Positions 48,950 through 62,027 of a DNA stretch of 64,000 nucleotides are shown one piece after another. Within the stretch, counting starts at the first letter, position 1. Each line of letters starts with the position of its first letter. Source of the stretch: Absidia repens (taxonomy: Eukaryota > Mucoromycota > Mucoromycetes > Mucorales > Cunninghamellaceae); NCBI GenBank assembly GCA_002105175.1, contig MCGE01000046.1, positions 186,001-250,000 of the forward strand, read 5' to 3'. A program made the translations under genes and the position numbers. The notes below the pieces were generated by a model. That model did not search any database. It was not told the origin of the DNA and saw only the letters and a program-made list of their open reading frames with translations.

Positions 48950-50541
48950 TTCGTTGGTGATGAAATCGGATAGTATTTTATAAAGAAATGTGGTCGGCGT
49001 TTAAACTCGACTTCCAATTTATTTTGCTTATTTAATATCGTCATTCCTTCCTTTTTTTTTTTTTTTTTCTTTCTCTCCTTTATTTTTTTTTTTAATTTCG
49101 TTTGTCTCTTATTGTTCCTTTTCTTTTTATCTTGTTTTTTCTCTTATTTATCTGTCCCTTACTTTTGCTACTTCTTATAACTATCTCCACAGCAATCACA
49201 TACACTCTTGCCAACGATAACAACATTCACAATCTCTTCGTTACATTCATTCCCCTATTTTATTGTAGTGCTAGTCAGATCGCGTCTACCTCCTTATCCC
49301 ATATTGTAGTAGTTAGTCAGTTACGAGGATATTCCTCCGAATTAGGCGATCTGTGGTACACTTTGCTTTAGTAGTTTAGCAATAGCTTTAGTAGTTATAG
49401 ATAGAATATAAGATGATGCTTTATTGGAATAAAATGTCTATTGATATTTATACTATTTTCTACTTTATCGTTATTTCAAATGTCGAACAAATAAGTCTAA
49501 AGGATTTTACAAAGATATTACAAAGACAATAAAAGGGTAAGGGAAACTATTGCGTCGAAGTTATGTCGCTTAAATTTGGAAAGTGACGAAGAGGATCTCG
49601 TTTTACGACGTTTGGTTCTAGCCGAAACCACCAATGATATACCACGGTTATCCAGGGCAGTTTCAGCAGCGAAGCCGACAAATTGAGACGTCGTGTAGTA
49701 GTATTAGGAAAAGTTTTCCAAGAAAAGTTATAATAGTAGCAGACGCTTTCCGCTCTCCATTTTCCCCAAGCCTTTAGTTTTTTTTTGGCCCTTTATGTTT
49801 AGCCCCTTATCCAGTTCTTGTATATACAGTATACCTCGCTTTTATCTTTTTAATCAAACCATCTTTTTAAGACCACTCAATAATATTGATAGGATCTCTG
49901 CCTTTCACTACACTTTTTTTTTTTTTATCTTCTTTTTCTTTTGGATTTTATTTATTAGTGGCTCCCGATTGGATTTTCTTTACTTTTTTACAAGAATTTC
50001 TTTTTATTTTATCAACTCACATACCATACATCTCAAAAATTGCCACATTGGGCAAGTGATATATATTTAACAGCCAGTCGGGTTAGGCGCGGGCGATACG
50101 TTACTCTCATTGGCTCATTCTTGATCTCTGAATCCTGCATGGCGGTGTTTTATCTATTTTTCAGTCCTTTCCTTTCCCTTTTCTTTTTCTTCCTTCTTGC
50201 CCATTCTTCCTTCCTTCTTCTCGTTTTGCATTGTCTCAGTTGCCTTTACTTTTATTCAATTCCCCTCTTTTATAACTTCCACTTTTTTGGTTTCATTCCC
50301 CATTAATTTTATTTTATTTTTATAATCTCTCTTGTATCGCCGATATAAGGTCGTTCCAACTCTCCTTTAGATTATTGACATGTGTAGTATATAGTTGGTT
50401 GACTTTTGAATTGAATTAACAACAAACTATCTACTTCTTTGATTCTTTTTATATACTTCTGTATCCAAACTTTGCTCCTCACACAAGCTCTCTTTTTTTA
50501 TGTCAAAGACTTTTTTTTTTTTTTTTTTTTTTTGGCGTAAA
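48950..50541. other. Gene-poor stretch with possible decayed coding piece
   Basis: T-rich sequence. At about 49558-49732 a frame reads LNLESDEEDLVLRRLVLAET and, after a frame change, EADKLRRRVVVLGKVFQEKL then stop. It looks protein-derived but broken. The rest shows nothing. Confidence 0.35.
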
Positions 50542-50630
50542 GGTGGAACAAGACGTCTACGATAAACAAGAACTCATTGGCACCCTGGACTATCGAAATG
50601 GTGCGCTACTACCAGATCCTCCCCTTACAA
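50542..50630 (+). pseudogene. Isolated exon-like fragment beside family B repeat
   Basis: A T run, then AAAG at 50538-50541, then an open frame VEQDVYDKQELIGTLDYRN followed by GALLPDPPLT, ending AG/GTAATC. It has acceptor- and donor-like ends and coding-like sequence, but no partner exon was found on either side. It lies about 65 bp upstream of a family B repeat copy. I do not recognise the protein. Confidence 0.4.
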
Positions 50631-50694
50631 GGTAATCATCAAACGGTCTGTGCTTAAGTATTTGAACATCGCATGCATACTGATTTTTTTTCTT

Positions 50695-51035
50695 CCAAGT
50701 TATCAATTTCATTAAAGCGATGGTGATCTTGGATTAGTGTTAGAACTTGAATCAGGGACTTTTCGGAAAATGCAAGGTAAGCATCATGGGGAAACCCTTC
50801 CATTATGGACCTGTGATTTTAAACTATCATTAGATTAGTCTTGGAACTTGAATCGGGGGCAGTTTGAAAAATGCAATACAAGCAGCATGGGGGAAGTCCT
50901 TCAATTTGGATCTGTGATTTTGGGCCGCCATTAGATTAGTCTTATCTTAGATTAGCATCTTGAAACCGTCATTAGTTTAGCTTCGCGCCAGTTGTTGTAG
51001 TTTACAATTCCATCTAAATAAAATTCATGTCTCGT
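50695..51035 (+). repeat. Dispersed repeat family B copy with internal duplication
   Basis: Contains CATTAAAGCGATGGTGATC, GGATTAGTGTTAGAACTTGAA, CATCATGGGGAAACCC and the AATAAAATTCATG end. The core block of about 100 bp is repeated in tandem (50741 and 50842 onward). Confidence 0.75.
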
Positions 51036-51517
51036 CTCTTTATTAAACGTTTACATAGATTGTATTGTTCAATGGACATATGTGTGAATTGAAAAAAATA
51101 AATAATTCGTATATATGCATATATATACGTGTGTGTGTATGTGCAAGTGAGTGAAAAAATAGGTATTTACAGTAATGACAGGGCATACATAAAGGAATGG
51201 CACGGTAAAGAAATGATGCGTGCTGTCGTAAAATGCAATATATATACCCGACCACTACTCTTTTGTCGCTTCTTATAATACCATCCCATCCAAAGAAAGC
51301 ATGATATGTACGACAACCATAAAAAATACAACAATAAAGTGAAGTGCATCATCCATCCTGTATGTTCTATAAATATCAAATTTCAGAAAGCAACATTTCC
51401 CTCCAACGATGTAAAGACAAACAAATGTGTAATTTTTATTCTTTTATTATATATAGACGAAGCAAATAGTAATACTACTGATAAAGATAACATAAGAAGG
51501 AGAATATGTATATTTAG
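51036..51517. other. 3' flank of the F-box gene
   Basis: A GT/TA microsatellite lies at about 51110-51145. No gene is seen. Confidence 0.45.
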
Positions 51518-54170
51518 CTAACTAATTTTGTTTTTTTTCCTAACTACGCTTGATCCATCATATAGCTCGATTTTTGTATTTGCAAAGTGGCAACCAAGAG
51601 AGTCCCGAAAGTAAGCAAGGGAGGAGGATACCGCACAGCGTTCTTTGAGAGTGTCTAATGACGAGTCCCTGACCCTGTTTTTGTTGATGAGATTGTTCAT
51701 GGTAGGTTGGATATTGTTGCATAAAAATGATTTCCCTGTGGCTTCCACCAATCGATCCATGCCATGGGCCAGCCCCGTCGTACATTTGAAATCAACCAGA
51801 TTAAGAGATTGTAAATGATATAAACCAGCAAACATTTCAGCAAGAGCCTTTTCTACATCCTCCATATAAAAGTTTACAGGTTTGTCGGTCATGGTAGCCA
51901 TATCGTATCGTTCTTTCCATGCTAATGGCGCTTCACGATTTCCATCGCCAATCCAGCCGCAAAGTGATAGTTGTTTCAGGTTCTTGGAGCAAGGTGCAAT
52001 GCATTCTCTCCAGATTCGTGCCGTATATCCAGTACATTTTCCTAGTGAAAGGTTGGTCAAATTCCTTAGTGTTGAAAGCACACGGTATTTGATGACTAAG
52101 GTGTTTTCCATCAAGTTCCATGTCTCCATCATTTCATTCATCCTTTCTTCTACTACTATCGCTTGTCGTTGTTGTTGATTGAGTAATGCTGATCGAGATG
52201 CCGAGTTGCCCGACGTCAAGAATTCTTCAATGTCGTAAATGTTGGTGATGTTCAAAGTATGCAGATTTGGTGAGAAACGCCACCGATCAGTTGTTGAATG
52301 CTTGATATTACCAGTACTATTGTCACTGGTGAGAGAAGTTGGGCCAATGAGTTCACAAGTAGTCGCAAAGTGAAGTTTAAGAACATGCAGTTTCCGTAAA
52401 TTCGAAAAAGGGGTGATCATCACCACGTCGTTTGAAGTGTGCGACAGGATACCATTGCAGTCCAATTCATTCAAGTGTTTCGTCCAAGCAATCAAATCCA
52501 AAATATCTTTGTAATGCATATTTGAGAGTTGAAGGGTGCGCAAATTGATAAAAATGGATGTGTCTGGAGGTTCAGTCAATCGCATAGCTGATTTGTTGTT
52601 GTTTCTTATATTGATGGTCCGAATATGTACAAGTGGTGAAGAGAGGAGTAGATCATTGTAGCTGTTGCTGTTGTTGTTGTTGTTGTTGCTGTTGTTGCTG
52701 TTGTTGCTGTTGTTGCTGTTGTTGCTGTTGTTGCTGTTGTTGCTGTTGCTGTTGCTATTTGGTCTTGTCCGTCGGCCAGCCCGGGATAATGAAAACCGCC
52801 CACTGTCAACTTCAGACGTAGATTCCAGTTGTTGTATCAATTTACTCCAGGTATAATCGATTGTTCGCCACTAATATGAATTTAAAGTAAGGATCAATAT
52901 TATAAAGTAATGAAAAGGGAGGTAGTTTTGGACTTACCACATAGGGCAGTAAAGCCACATTTCGCCAATGTTTGCAAACCGAAGAGACAACACATAAGGT
53001 TTGGGTCGTAGCGCACCATTTGAGAATTTCAATCAAGCAATCATCATTCAAATTGTAAATAGGTGGCGATTTAGCGAGATCCGGTGGCGGTTTAGCGAGA
53101 TCCGGTGGTGGTTTATCGAGATCCGGTGGCTGATATATCGGTAAAAATAAGCCGTGCAACGCAAGCCGACGTGTCCATGACTGATAAAGGATGTTTGGCC
53201 ATACAATATTTCCTGTTTGTTGAGTATCCCCTGAATGATCAATTAGTGTATCTGGTATTGTGCTGTGTTCATCTATCAGTTGTGGCTGGTGGAATTCTTG
53301 ATGAGTGTTGCTTGATGAAGGCATAGGTATCGTTGAAGGTGAGTGGGTATATGACTGAAGGCTTGTCGTTCGTGGCGGAGAGGAAGCGTCACGTCGGGAT
53401 GAAGTAGTCTCCAAGATAAATGGTGTTGTGAGCGGCTGTAAACGCGGTTGTTGATCATCAATGTCAAGTTGCGATGGTGGTGAATGAGGTTCACAATAAT
53501 GGACACGCTTCAAAGGAGGCAGAGAAGTTGATCTATTCCGAGCTAAAGTAGATTTGCGTCCAAGTCGAGACGAGGAAGATGGCAAATCTTCAGTGATATC
53601 AGTAGTAGGTCGCGTTTGTCGGTGAGATTTAGGAAGCTGGCGTTTCAAAAGGTGAGGTGTTTGATCCATGATTGAAGTACCCATAGAGATTTGCATAGAT
53701 TGTACGTGATCAATATTTTCCAGCATACATGGTTGTGATTCCGAAGTTGGTCCAGGCTCCAAATCGTATGATCGAGACCATTCACTTTCCGGTGATGGCG
53801 GCTGTTCCGTCAAAAAGAAATATGGCAGTTCAAGGGGCTCTGGTGATGATTGTAGTGGTGTTTGTAATGGCGGCTTTTCCGACTTCCTAGGTGACAAACC
53901 TATCGTAGTTATTACTTCTTTCGAAGATAACGTCGTCCTTTTGGGTTGACTCCATCGTGAGGTTCTTGTGATAGGTTGAGGACTAGGTTGTTGCTTTGCT
54001 GAGGTATTGTTGGTCATGGTTTTGGGGTTGGGTTTGGGTGAAGAAGTTTGTAAGCTTTGCTGTCCATTGCCACATCGAGTTGACCGTTTAATCTTTGGGC
54101 TTGAGTAATGTATAGTAGTGAATTCGTCTGTATTTTCCTCAATTCTTTTCAATGGCTTTCGAGGAGGCAT
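51518..54170 (-). CDS. F-box protein with leucine-rich C-terminal half
   Basis: Probable substrate receptor of an SCF ubiquitin ligase. Two exons, 52938-54170 and 51518-52870, give 861 residues. The first 360 residues are disordered, Ser/Pro/Thr-rich and basic. A short tandem repeat DLAKPPP follows (encoded by a 21-bp repeat at about 53060-53130). The F-box is NLNDDCLIEILKWCATTQTL and VVSSVCKHWRNVALLPYV (about 370-411), continued after the intron by WRTIDYTWSKL. Next is a Ser-Asn microsatellite (about 445-475), then LRR-like segments (FINLRTLQLSNMH, LRKLHVLKLHF, LRNLTNLSLGKC, LYHLQSLNLVDF). The substrate is unknown. Confidence 0.85.
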
Positions 54171-54737
54171 TGGAACAGACAGATATATTACAGACCAAAA
54201 AAAGAAAAAGAAAAAGGTGTTCCTTTTGTTTTGTTTAAGGGCTGGTGCAATTTAATTCCCGACAACGAAATTAAATGAGTTGAAGAGAAACTATTGCAAG
54301 TGTGTGATAATTTATGACTTGTCATTTACACCCTTATGTTAATTCAAGTCATCGAATCACCGGAAGAAGCAAAAGCGTTAGAAATGACATGCACTCTGGC
54401 ATACAAGGGTAGCAATTAATTAAAGGGCGTCTACTTGACACAGATTAACAGTAAGTAATTTTTAACAGCCAGCAAATCATAAAAATCTAAGCGACTGAGC
54501 CCTAGCAAACAATCGACAAAACTGGACTATGCTTGGACGGTGAGTGGCAGATAGAAAACTCCGACACTGACATTACTGAAACAATGTCAATAAAGAACGT
54601 CAACACATAACTGTATAACCCAATAAAAAAAAAGTAACAAGGGTTCTAATATCATCATCATGTAATCATATACTTCATCTCCCTTTTTTTTTTTTTTCCT
54701 TTTTGTTTCGCGCAGATATGCACAACTTCAAAATCTA
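54171..54737. promoter_or_regulatory. Divergent promoter, F-box / homeodomain genes
   Basis: 567 bp between divergent starts. The right side ends in a T/C-rich leader before the ATG at 54738. No defined element is recognised. Confidence 0.4.
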
Positions 54738-55706
54738 ATGGATTCGGATGATTTTGACCTGAACACCAATCGACGAAATTCATTAGCAATATCAGCTTTA
54801 TTAAATGATAAAAGTATTGATCCTGTGGCGTCATTATCCACTAATCTGCTCACACCAGAAGAAAAAAGAGCAAACAGAAAATCATGGCATGGATTTGCTA
54901 CTGAAGATGTATCAAAGGCAAAGCGGAAACGCATATCTACACAACAATGCAATCGATTGAAGGATATATTCCAACAAACCGATACCCCTAGCTCTGAGGT
55001 CCGAGAACAGCTAGCTGATGAACTAGATATGACAAAACGTGAAGTACAGGTAAATGAGAGATAATGAATGATATAAGTAAGACTTTATTCAATTGAATAT
55101 AATAAAACTAAACTGAACTGAACTAAATCTGTATAGGTGTGGTTCCAAAACCGTCGAGCCAAAGCAAATCGTGCTAGAGCCGCTGCAGCAACACTATCTA
55201 TTTCTAACCACAGCGATCCCGTAACATCATCGACTGTCTCAGCAAGATATGACCCAATCATTAGGAGCGACCATCAACATCATTCCATCGCCAGCATGAT
55301 GCCTCGGCTCGCACTACCACCACCAACAATAAATCATTATTACCAACCCTCATCTCAACCCCAACCATTTATTAAATACATACCACCACCATCGAGAAGA
55401 TCATCTGACGCCTTTTCAGACTCTTCAACCCCGCCAACAAGATCATCATCACTACAGCCTATTGCTCCAATGCCACCTTCCATCTCAGTCCGTTCCACCT
55501 CCATCGTAATGCCACCCCCCATTGCCTCATCATATAGCACACCATTACCACATACACCACCGCCGCCCATCGCACCAAGAAACCACAGCATTCATCGTCA
55601 ACAAGGAGCCATGGAGAATGGTCCTATACAGAGCCGAAATCCTGCCAGTCAGCCGGCCAAGAAAAGACCTAAATCAGTCATAGGAGTATTGAATACCACT
55701 CCATAA
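54738..55706 (+). CDS. Homeodomain transcription factor
   Basis: Two exons, 54738-55049 and 55137-55706, give 293 residues. The homeodomain (about 60-118) begins KAKRKRISTQQCNRLKDIFQ and ends with the recognition helix REVQ/VWFQNRRAKANRAR. The intron lies inside helix 3, after Gln and before VWFQN, a position common in homeobox genes. Spacing between helices is that of a typical (non-TALE) homeodomain. The C-terminal 170 residues are Pro/Ser-rich and disordered. An NRRNS motif and acidic start precede the domain. The target is unknown. Confidence 0.93.
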
Positions 55707-56165
55707 AGAGCCCTATCCTAATAATCAATAGTATAATCGTAATAAAACAAAGATTTAAATCAGAAAATTATTCGTCTATACTACATAGAGTATTTTACAC
55801 TTGCAAAAAAAAAAAAAACGACAGCGTGCTTTCTTGGTGGAATTTGAAAAACGAAAAAAGCGGATTTTAAACTTGAATTTCGAAAGAACACAAAATATGT
55901 CAATTTTTTTCAATCTGTCCTTTTTTCTCCCGTTCCTTTTCACATTGCCAACACATTTAACAAGTACATAGGTGATTGCGGATTTTGCATACCATACTTC
56001 ATTTGATCAACTCACAGTAAGTCGACAAACATTATAGACACTCAAAACAATTAACACTAGTACTCAGGTACAAACTAACTTGACTTTGACCGGCATATGT
56101 TTACAGGTGTTCTTCTTCTTGTCACTCTCCCTTATACCCAGTAAGTGCTTGTATTGATCAGCAAT
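55707..56165. promoter_or_regulatory. PIK1 upstream region
   Basis: Tandem flank between the homeobox gene and PIK1. An A run lies at about 55806-55818. No gene is seen. Confidence 0.4.
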
Positions 56166-58453
56166 ATGTCCAACGACTCATTAATACGGCTATTCAACTC
56201 GGAGTTCTTCGATACCTGGATTGCGGTGTCCTATCTATTCAAATACTATTACAATGACGACATCGTACACTATCTGTGTAGTTCTTTGAAGAATCTACCT
56301 TCTGAGGAAATAGAATTCTTCTCACCTCAACTTCTGTAAGTACCAAAATGTTTTAATATTATTCATATTGCTTATCTTTTACTCTTCTCTCTCTCTGTAT
56401 ATATGGCTCCTATTACGTGTTTATTGAAATGACATAGCCACCTTTTGATTTGCAAGCCTACCACCTCTATTGCGCTCGAAGATTCTTTGATTGATTTATG
56501 GAAAAGGTCCCCTCATTTTGCTGTAATGGTAAGCTAAACCCAACCCCCATCCACAACTGATTAGGTCAGAAATCAAACTCAGCATCATATAATTTTCATG
56601 TGATTTAGTGCATTTGGCATTTGCAATGCTACTTATCCGACTGGTCAGCGGAACCTACATCACCACCTTACTTACTTTGTCAACGGATACTGCACAAATG
56701 TGAAATTACTTTACTCATGGACAATGCGGACCACCACGGTGTTATTGGGAAGAAAGTGGATAGGATGACAGCATTTGACTTACGACAACAACGGAATATC
56801 AGGACATCATCAACAGTGAATATGGGACAATTCTGGACGGCGAAAAATACTCAAGGGAGCCGAAATAGCAATTGCACATTGGATCAGAAAATCAGAAACA
56901 ACAATGAAGACACTTTTGTGATGGACAACAACTACAACAGCAGCAGCATTCACGACGCCGCGTCTTCCAGTTCATCTCCACATCAATTTTCGTGCACCCT
57001 TCATGATTCATCTGATGACTCCCAGGCTATGACAGCCTCAGCAAACCCTTCTTCATTCTCATCCACCTTAGAAGACCTTCATGGTGGTGATGCCTTCTCT
57101 CTGTCACGGTATATTCCAAATCACATGAAATGGCTACATCGCAAACCCTTCCAACATATGCGTCGTGCGGTTAGTACTGATGGTGTTATGGCAATTGATT
57201 TGGATAGGAAAACAAATGTCATGGGGCTATCGTCGGTTCCACTAAACCATCCCTTACCGAATGATGACAGCAACACCAACAGCATCGAAGACGATCTATC
57301 ACCATCCCAACGACATACTAGTTTACACTATTCGCTATCGTCTTCGTATTTATCAACCTTCCATACACAACAACAGCTACATGGTGATTTTGGTGGACAT
57401 CATCCCCTGCCGCAACTTGAACGTTCCTCGTCACCATCCACCTCGTCCTCCTTCTCCTCACCAAGATCAACTAGCCCTGTCAGCACTGCTAGCATGAAAA
57501 AGCAATTGTCTTATGAACATCAGTGGTCTCACTCTGGCTATTTTCAACACGAAACACAATTCTTGGTATGCCTCTCGGATATCGCGGAGCGTTTAGTGGC
57601 ATTACCAAAACATTCCCGGGGTAGTGCTCTCCATGCTGAACTGACCTTGTTGAATCATAATCTCCCAGCGAACATTTGCCTCCCGCTCTGGTGCTCCGGT
57701 GGTGGCTCTTCTCGTCATCATCGTGTGATGCGTGTCAGTCCTTCTGATGCAGTGGTGTTGAATTCAGCAGAAAGGGTAAAAAAAAAAAAACACAACAAAC
57801 AGATTTGATGATATTTCTTTATTTTTAATCACTTCTCTCTCACTCTCTTTCTCTATTTATTATATTTAGGCCCCCTATTTACTGATGATTGAAGTGTTGG
57901 AGGACGATATGTGTTTGGAATTCGAAGGTATCAATGCAAGTGAGGGGAACCATGACAGACGATATGGGATGACCGACGGAATGGCGGCAAATGACGATGT
58001 AGGCAAGATTGGGCCAGGTGTGACGGCGATCTCCCCGAGTGTTGGTGAAACTACAAATGAGGACACTTTGTTGGACACATCGCCGAGCACTGATTTTTCT
58101 CGACAAATGCGGACCGCAGCGGTGCTTCTGGCCCAGTTGCAGCAACAAGACATAAGCGATCCAGCACAAGTGATGGTCCATGCTATTAGACAACGCGTGA
58201 TTGATCAGATGGTGTCACTGGAAGAAAAGAGAATGCAGGCAACAACAACTGCACCTTATGGAACAGCAAGGCACCTCTCTATTAATACCAAAATGTCCGA
58301 TAAGAGTCGTCGTGATGGAGCCAACAAGACTTTCTCGTCAGGATTGAAGGAAGGGTCGCGAACTATGGTGGTAAACAAAGATGATCCTAGTGGTAGGTAA
58401 CGGGTATATAATGATGGGGATCTATGTATGTATATCAGATTTATAATCTCTCT

Positions 58454-58497
<44 letters not shown>

Positions 58498-59965
58498 CTG
58501 CGGTACTATCCGAAGCTTGGCAGGTGAAAATGACAAGAATACGGAACAATTCGCCCTTTGGTCAGTTGCCGAATTGGCGTCTGTTGTCGGTGATTGTGAA
58601 GCAAGGCGCAGATCTCCGGCAAGAGCAATTTACAATACAGTTGATTCGCGAAATACAAAAGATTTGGCAAAATTGTGATGTGGATGCTTGGGTAAAATAG
58701 TAAGTTATAAATACAATAAAAAAGAATCAGCTGAAATGATGTATGTGTAATCCACTGAACTCCTCCTTTTTCCATTTATCCAGTTACCGGGTTTTGGTGA
58801 CATCTGAAAATTCTGGACTCATTGAAACCATTCCAAACACTGTGTCGGTTCATTCCATTAAGAAAAACGCGAATGCCAAGCAGGGCAACTCTGGATATAC
58901 TTTGCGGGATTTTTTCAAACAGGTAATATGGGATGATAGATGTGGTTGGGGGGCGGTGGTGATCATCTCGATCGACTTATTTCCTTTTATTTATTTATTT
59001 TATTCTTGGTCGTTATAGCAATGGGGATCCCCCAAATCACCCAAGTTCAAAGCAGCGCAGGACTCCTTCTTGAAAAGTCTAGCAGGATATTCGATTGTTT
59101 GTTATCTACTACAAATCAAGGACAGGTAAAACTCTAAAGGAAATTGAAAAAAGTGGCCCGTGTGACGACGACGGTTCTTGTATGGTTTCACTTTATGGTG
59201 GTACACTCCAAAAAAATAGTTGTTATTAACTTATTTTTTACAATCTGATTTTGATCAACCGTAGGCATAATGGCAACCTTCTTTTAGATGATCAAGGCCA
59301 TCTTATTCGTAAGTGTGGAAGAATTAGGAAAAAAGAACTCATCTCGCCAAGTAACCATGCAAATGGGGCGAGAAGTAGCCGATGCTAGAACTCTTTTGGA
59401 ATGAACCTGATCACCTTTTTTTTTCTCCTTTTCATTTTCTATTATCATTATTATTACCTTTATCATTACCGATTTTAAAGACATTGATTTTGGATTTGTA
59501 TTATCAAACTCACCGGGGTCTGTGGGATTTGAAATGGCACCTTTTAAACTATCTCAAGAATATGTTGACGTGCTTGGTGGTGCGGATAGCGAACTATTTA
59601 CCCAATACCGACTTTTGACGAAACAAGCATTCAGGGCATTGCGCAAGTACGGTGACAATATTTTGCTTTTGGTGGAAATGATGAGCAAAAACTCCAATTT
59701 ACCGTGCTTCAAGGACAACCCTGACCAAGTTCTTCTACAGCTCAGAGGGCGCTTCCAATTTCATTTGACGGATCACCAGCTCGACATGTTTGTGGACAAC
59801 TTGATTTCAAGTAGCTATGGGAATTTGTTTACACGCCTCTATGATACCTATCAATACTACTCCCAGGTAAGACATATGTAAAGAAGTTGACGTGGTTTTT
59901 TTTTATTTCCCTTTTCCATATTAACTATCATTATTTTCTTTGGGTGAATATAGGGAATATTATAG
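56166..59965 (+). CDS. PIK1: Phosphatidylinositol 4-kinase, Pik1/PI4K-beta
   Basis: Makes PI4P at the Golgi for secretion. Ten exons: 56166-56335, 56438-56528, 56609-57775, 57870-58392, 58498-58699, 58784-58922, 59019-59125, 59265-59308, 59481-59866 and 59954-59965 (only GIL), giving 946 residues. The N-terminal helical region (LIRLFNSEFFDTWIAVSYLF, EEIEFFSPQLLHLLI) matches the Pik1 lipid-kinase-unique part. The P-loop-like region includes HHRVMRVSPSDAVVLNSAERAPYLL. The kinase domain includes SEAWQVKMTRIRNNSPFGQLP, LIETIPNTVS, the catalytic loop IKDRHNGNLLLDD and HIDFGFVLSNSPG. A long Ser/Asn-rich linker separates the two. Intron 4 has a 40-T run ending at the acceptor (about 58456-58495). 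Confidence 0.96.
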
Positions 59966-60836
59966 ATTAGAAATTTTCTTTTTCGTTATTGTTGTTGTAT
60001 ATAGTGTATACCTCTCTTTACTATTCTATTCGACTGTCTTTCATTTGATATAAAAGGCAGTTTTTATTTATTTATTTGCTATTCTATATTCCGTTTTATA
60101 TTATATCTATTCATCCCATTCCAACATTCACCATTTACAATAAAAGCTTTCTGACGTTTACCCTATTGCCTTGTTTTTATCCTGTCCTTACCTTTTCTTT
60201 GTATTTATATTTTACATCATCGTCATCGCCCCATGATTTTACTATATTGCTCATTCTTTTTATAAATAATTAATTAATTTTTTTTTTTGCTGTAATGACC
60301 CACAATATGCTGATTTCAGGGCGCTGGTGTTTAAACCACGCGGATTTCATTCATTGTGGGATGTATTGATGGGTAGATTGTCACAAATAGCATATATGGC
60401 ATGCTTCGAATTTATGCACTGGGAACAAAGATAGAACTCAATGAATGGTAATGCCTTCGCATTCGAGTCGTTCTTCATGGTAGACAAACGAATAGTCAGC
60501 TGCCTCACCGTCTAGTCAAACCAGTCTTACCCTCTTATGGCTTTTTTTTTTATTAGTATTTTGTTTTTTATAGTAATTTATAGATTATTTCTCCATAATT
60601 ATCAATAAGCACTCAGTACTGAATATACAATATAGCGAAAATGCATTGATATGAATGAAGCCTATTTTCGCTATTGTGCAAAATAAAGCCAGGTTTGGTT
60701 TTTGAATTCCCGCCATGTTTGTTTTCCCAGAATCAAGCTCCAATTTTTTTTCTCTTTTAATTTTTTTTAATCGACAGATCATCTGTGTATCTTAACACAA
60801 CATTTTTTTAGAAATACACACATACACATTTTTATT
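59966..60836. other. Intergenic stretch between PIK1 and cyclophilin
   Basis: A small family A-like motif (TTTAAACCACGCGGATTTCATT) lies at about 60330-60351, perhaps a repeat scrap. The right side is the pyrimidine leader of the next gene. No gene is seen. Confidence 0.45.
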
Positions 60837-61772
60837 ATGACTGACAGCAAAACTACGCTTTACGTTGGTGGATTAGATGATAGCGTGACACAATCAGTAC
60901 TCCATTCCGCGTTTATCCCTTTTGGCGACCTTGTCTCCGTAGAATTGGCGTTGGATCCTGGGTCGAAAGCACAACACAAAGGTTTCGGATTTGTGCAGTT
61001 TGAAGAACCTGAAGATGCCAAGGCAGCATTGGACAATATGCATTTATCTGAACTATACGGCAAAGTGATCAAGGTTAGTTCGGCGAAACCCTCACGTATG
61101 ATGGCAGGAGCCAATCGTGCCATTTGGGCTGATGATGCTTACTTGAAAGAACACACAACACCAACTGATCAAAACGACGATAGCAACAATGAATCTCCAG
61201 CAGCGACAGCAGACGACGGCGATGACACGACAACGGCAACGACATCAGCAACCGAGCCAGTAGCATCCATCAAGACTGGAGGACGATGTAAAGTGTTTTT
61301 AGATATTCAAATCGGTGGTGAATTTGCTGGGCGTATCGAAATTGATTTGCGTGGTGATGTTGTACCCAAGACGGCCAACAACTTCCGTGCTCTCTGTACT
61401 GGTGAAAAAGGATTTGGTTACAAGAACAGTGGTTTCCATCGTGTAATTCCTCAATTCATGGCTCAAGGTGGGGATATGACCAAAGGCAATGGAACAGGGG
61501 GCAAGTCCATCTATGGTAACAAGTTTGCCGACGAAAACTTTAAACTGAAGCATACAGCTCCTGGTATCTTATCCATGGCGAATTCGGGGCCAAATACTAA
61601 TGGTAGCCAATTCTTTATCTGTACTGAAAAAACTCAATGGTTGGATGGAAAACATGTGGTATTTGGTCAAGTTACTTCGGGTATGGGTGTGGTGCGGCAA
61701 ATGGAAGCATGTGGATCCTCCAATGGAAAGCCATCAAAGAAGATTACCATCGTGGATTGTGGCGAAGTGTAG
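60837..61772 (+). CDS. RRM-cyclophilin (Cyp33/PPIE type)
   Basis: Nuclear peptidyl-prolyl isomerase with an RNA-binding domain; in animals PPIE is spliceosome-associated. Single exon, 311 residues, close to human PPIE (301). The N-terminal RRM (about 6-83) has [20 protein letters not shown] (RNP2) and [18 protein letters not shown] (RNP1). A linker with Asp/Thr/Ala-rich sequence follows. The cyclophilin domain (about 148-311) retains the catalytic set [29 protein letters not shown] and [12 protein letters not shown], so it should be active and cyclosporin-sensitive. The domain order RRM then CYP is diagnostic. Confidence 0.96.
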   Translation: MTDSKTTLYVGGLDDSVTQSVLHSAFIPFGDLVSVELALDPGSKAQHKGFGFVQFEEPEDAKAALDNMHLSELYGKVIKVSSAKPSRMMAGANRAIWADDAYLKEHTTPTDQNDDSNNESPAATADDGDDTTTATTSATEPVASIKTGGRCKVFLDIQIGGEFAGRIEIDLRGDVVPKTANNFRALCTGEKGFGYKNSGFHRVIPQFMAQGGDMTKGNGTGGKSIYGNKFADENFKLKHTAPGILSMANSGPNTNGSQFFICTEKTQWLDGKHVVFGQVTSGMGVVRQMEACGSSNGKPSKKITIVDCGEV

Positions 61773-61992
61773 TCTAGTTTACAGTAGTTTATCTGTGTAG
61801 TTTACATTAATTTAGTTTACATTATTTTAGTTTACCCATTGTTTTGTTTTGTTTTACCATTGAATTGGATCTCAATAAAAAAATATTTACGCCATCATTG
61901 CTTCCTCTTATTAGTTGTGTATGTCATTTGTTACCTAATAGAAAAACAAAATTTCCACTCTAGTCATATGCAATCTTTCATATACTTAGTCG

Positions 61993-62027
<35 letters not shown>

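Noticed and set aside
60330..60351. Repeat-like CCACGCGGATTT scrap near the cyclophilin gene
   Set aside because: Too short to call a family A copy with confidence; the rest of the core is absent.
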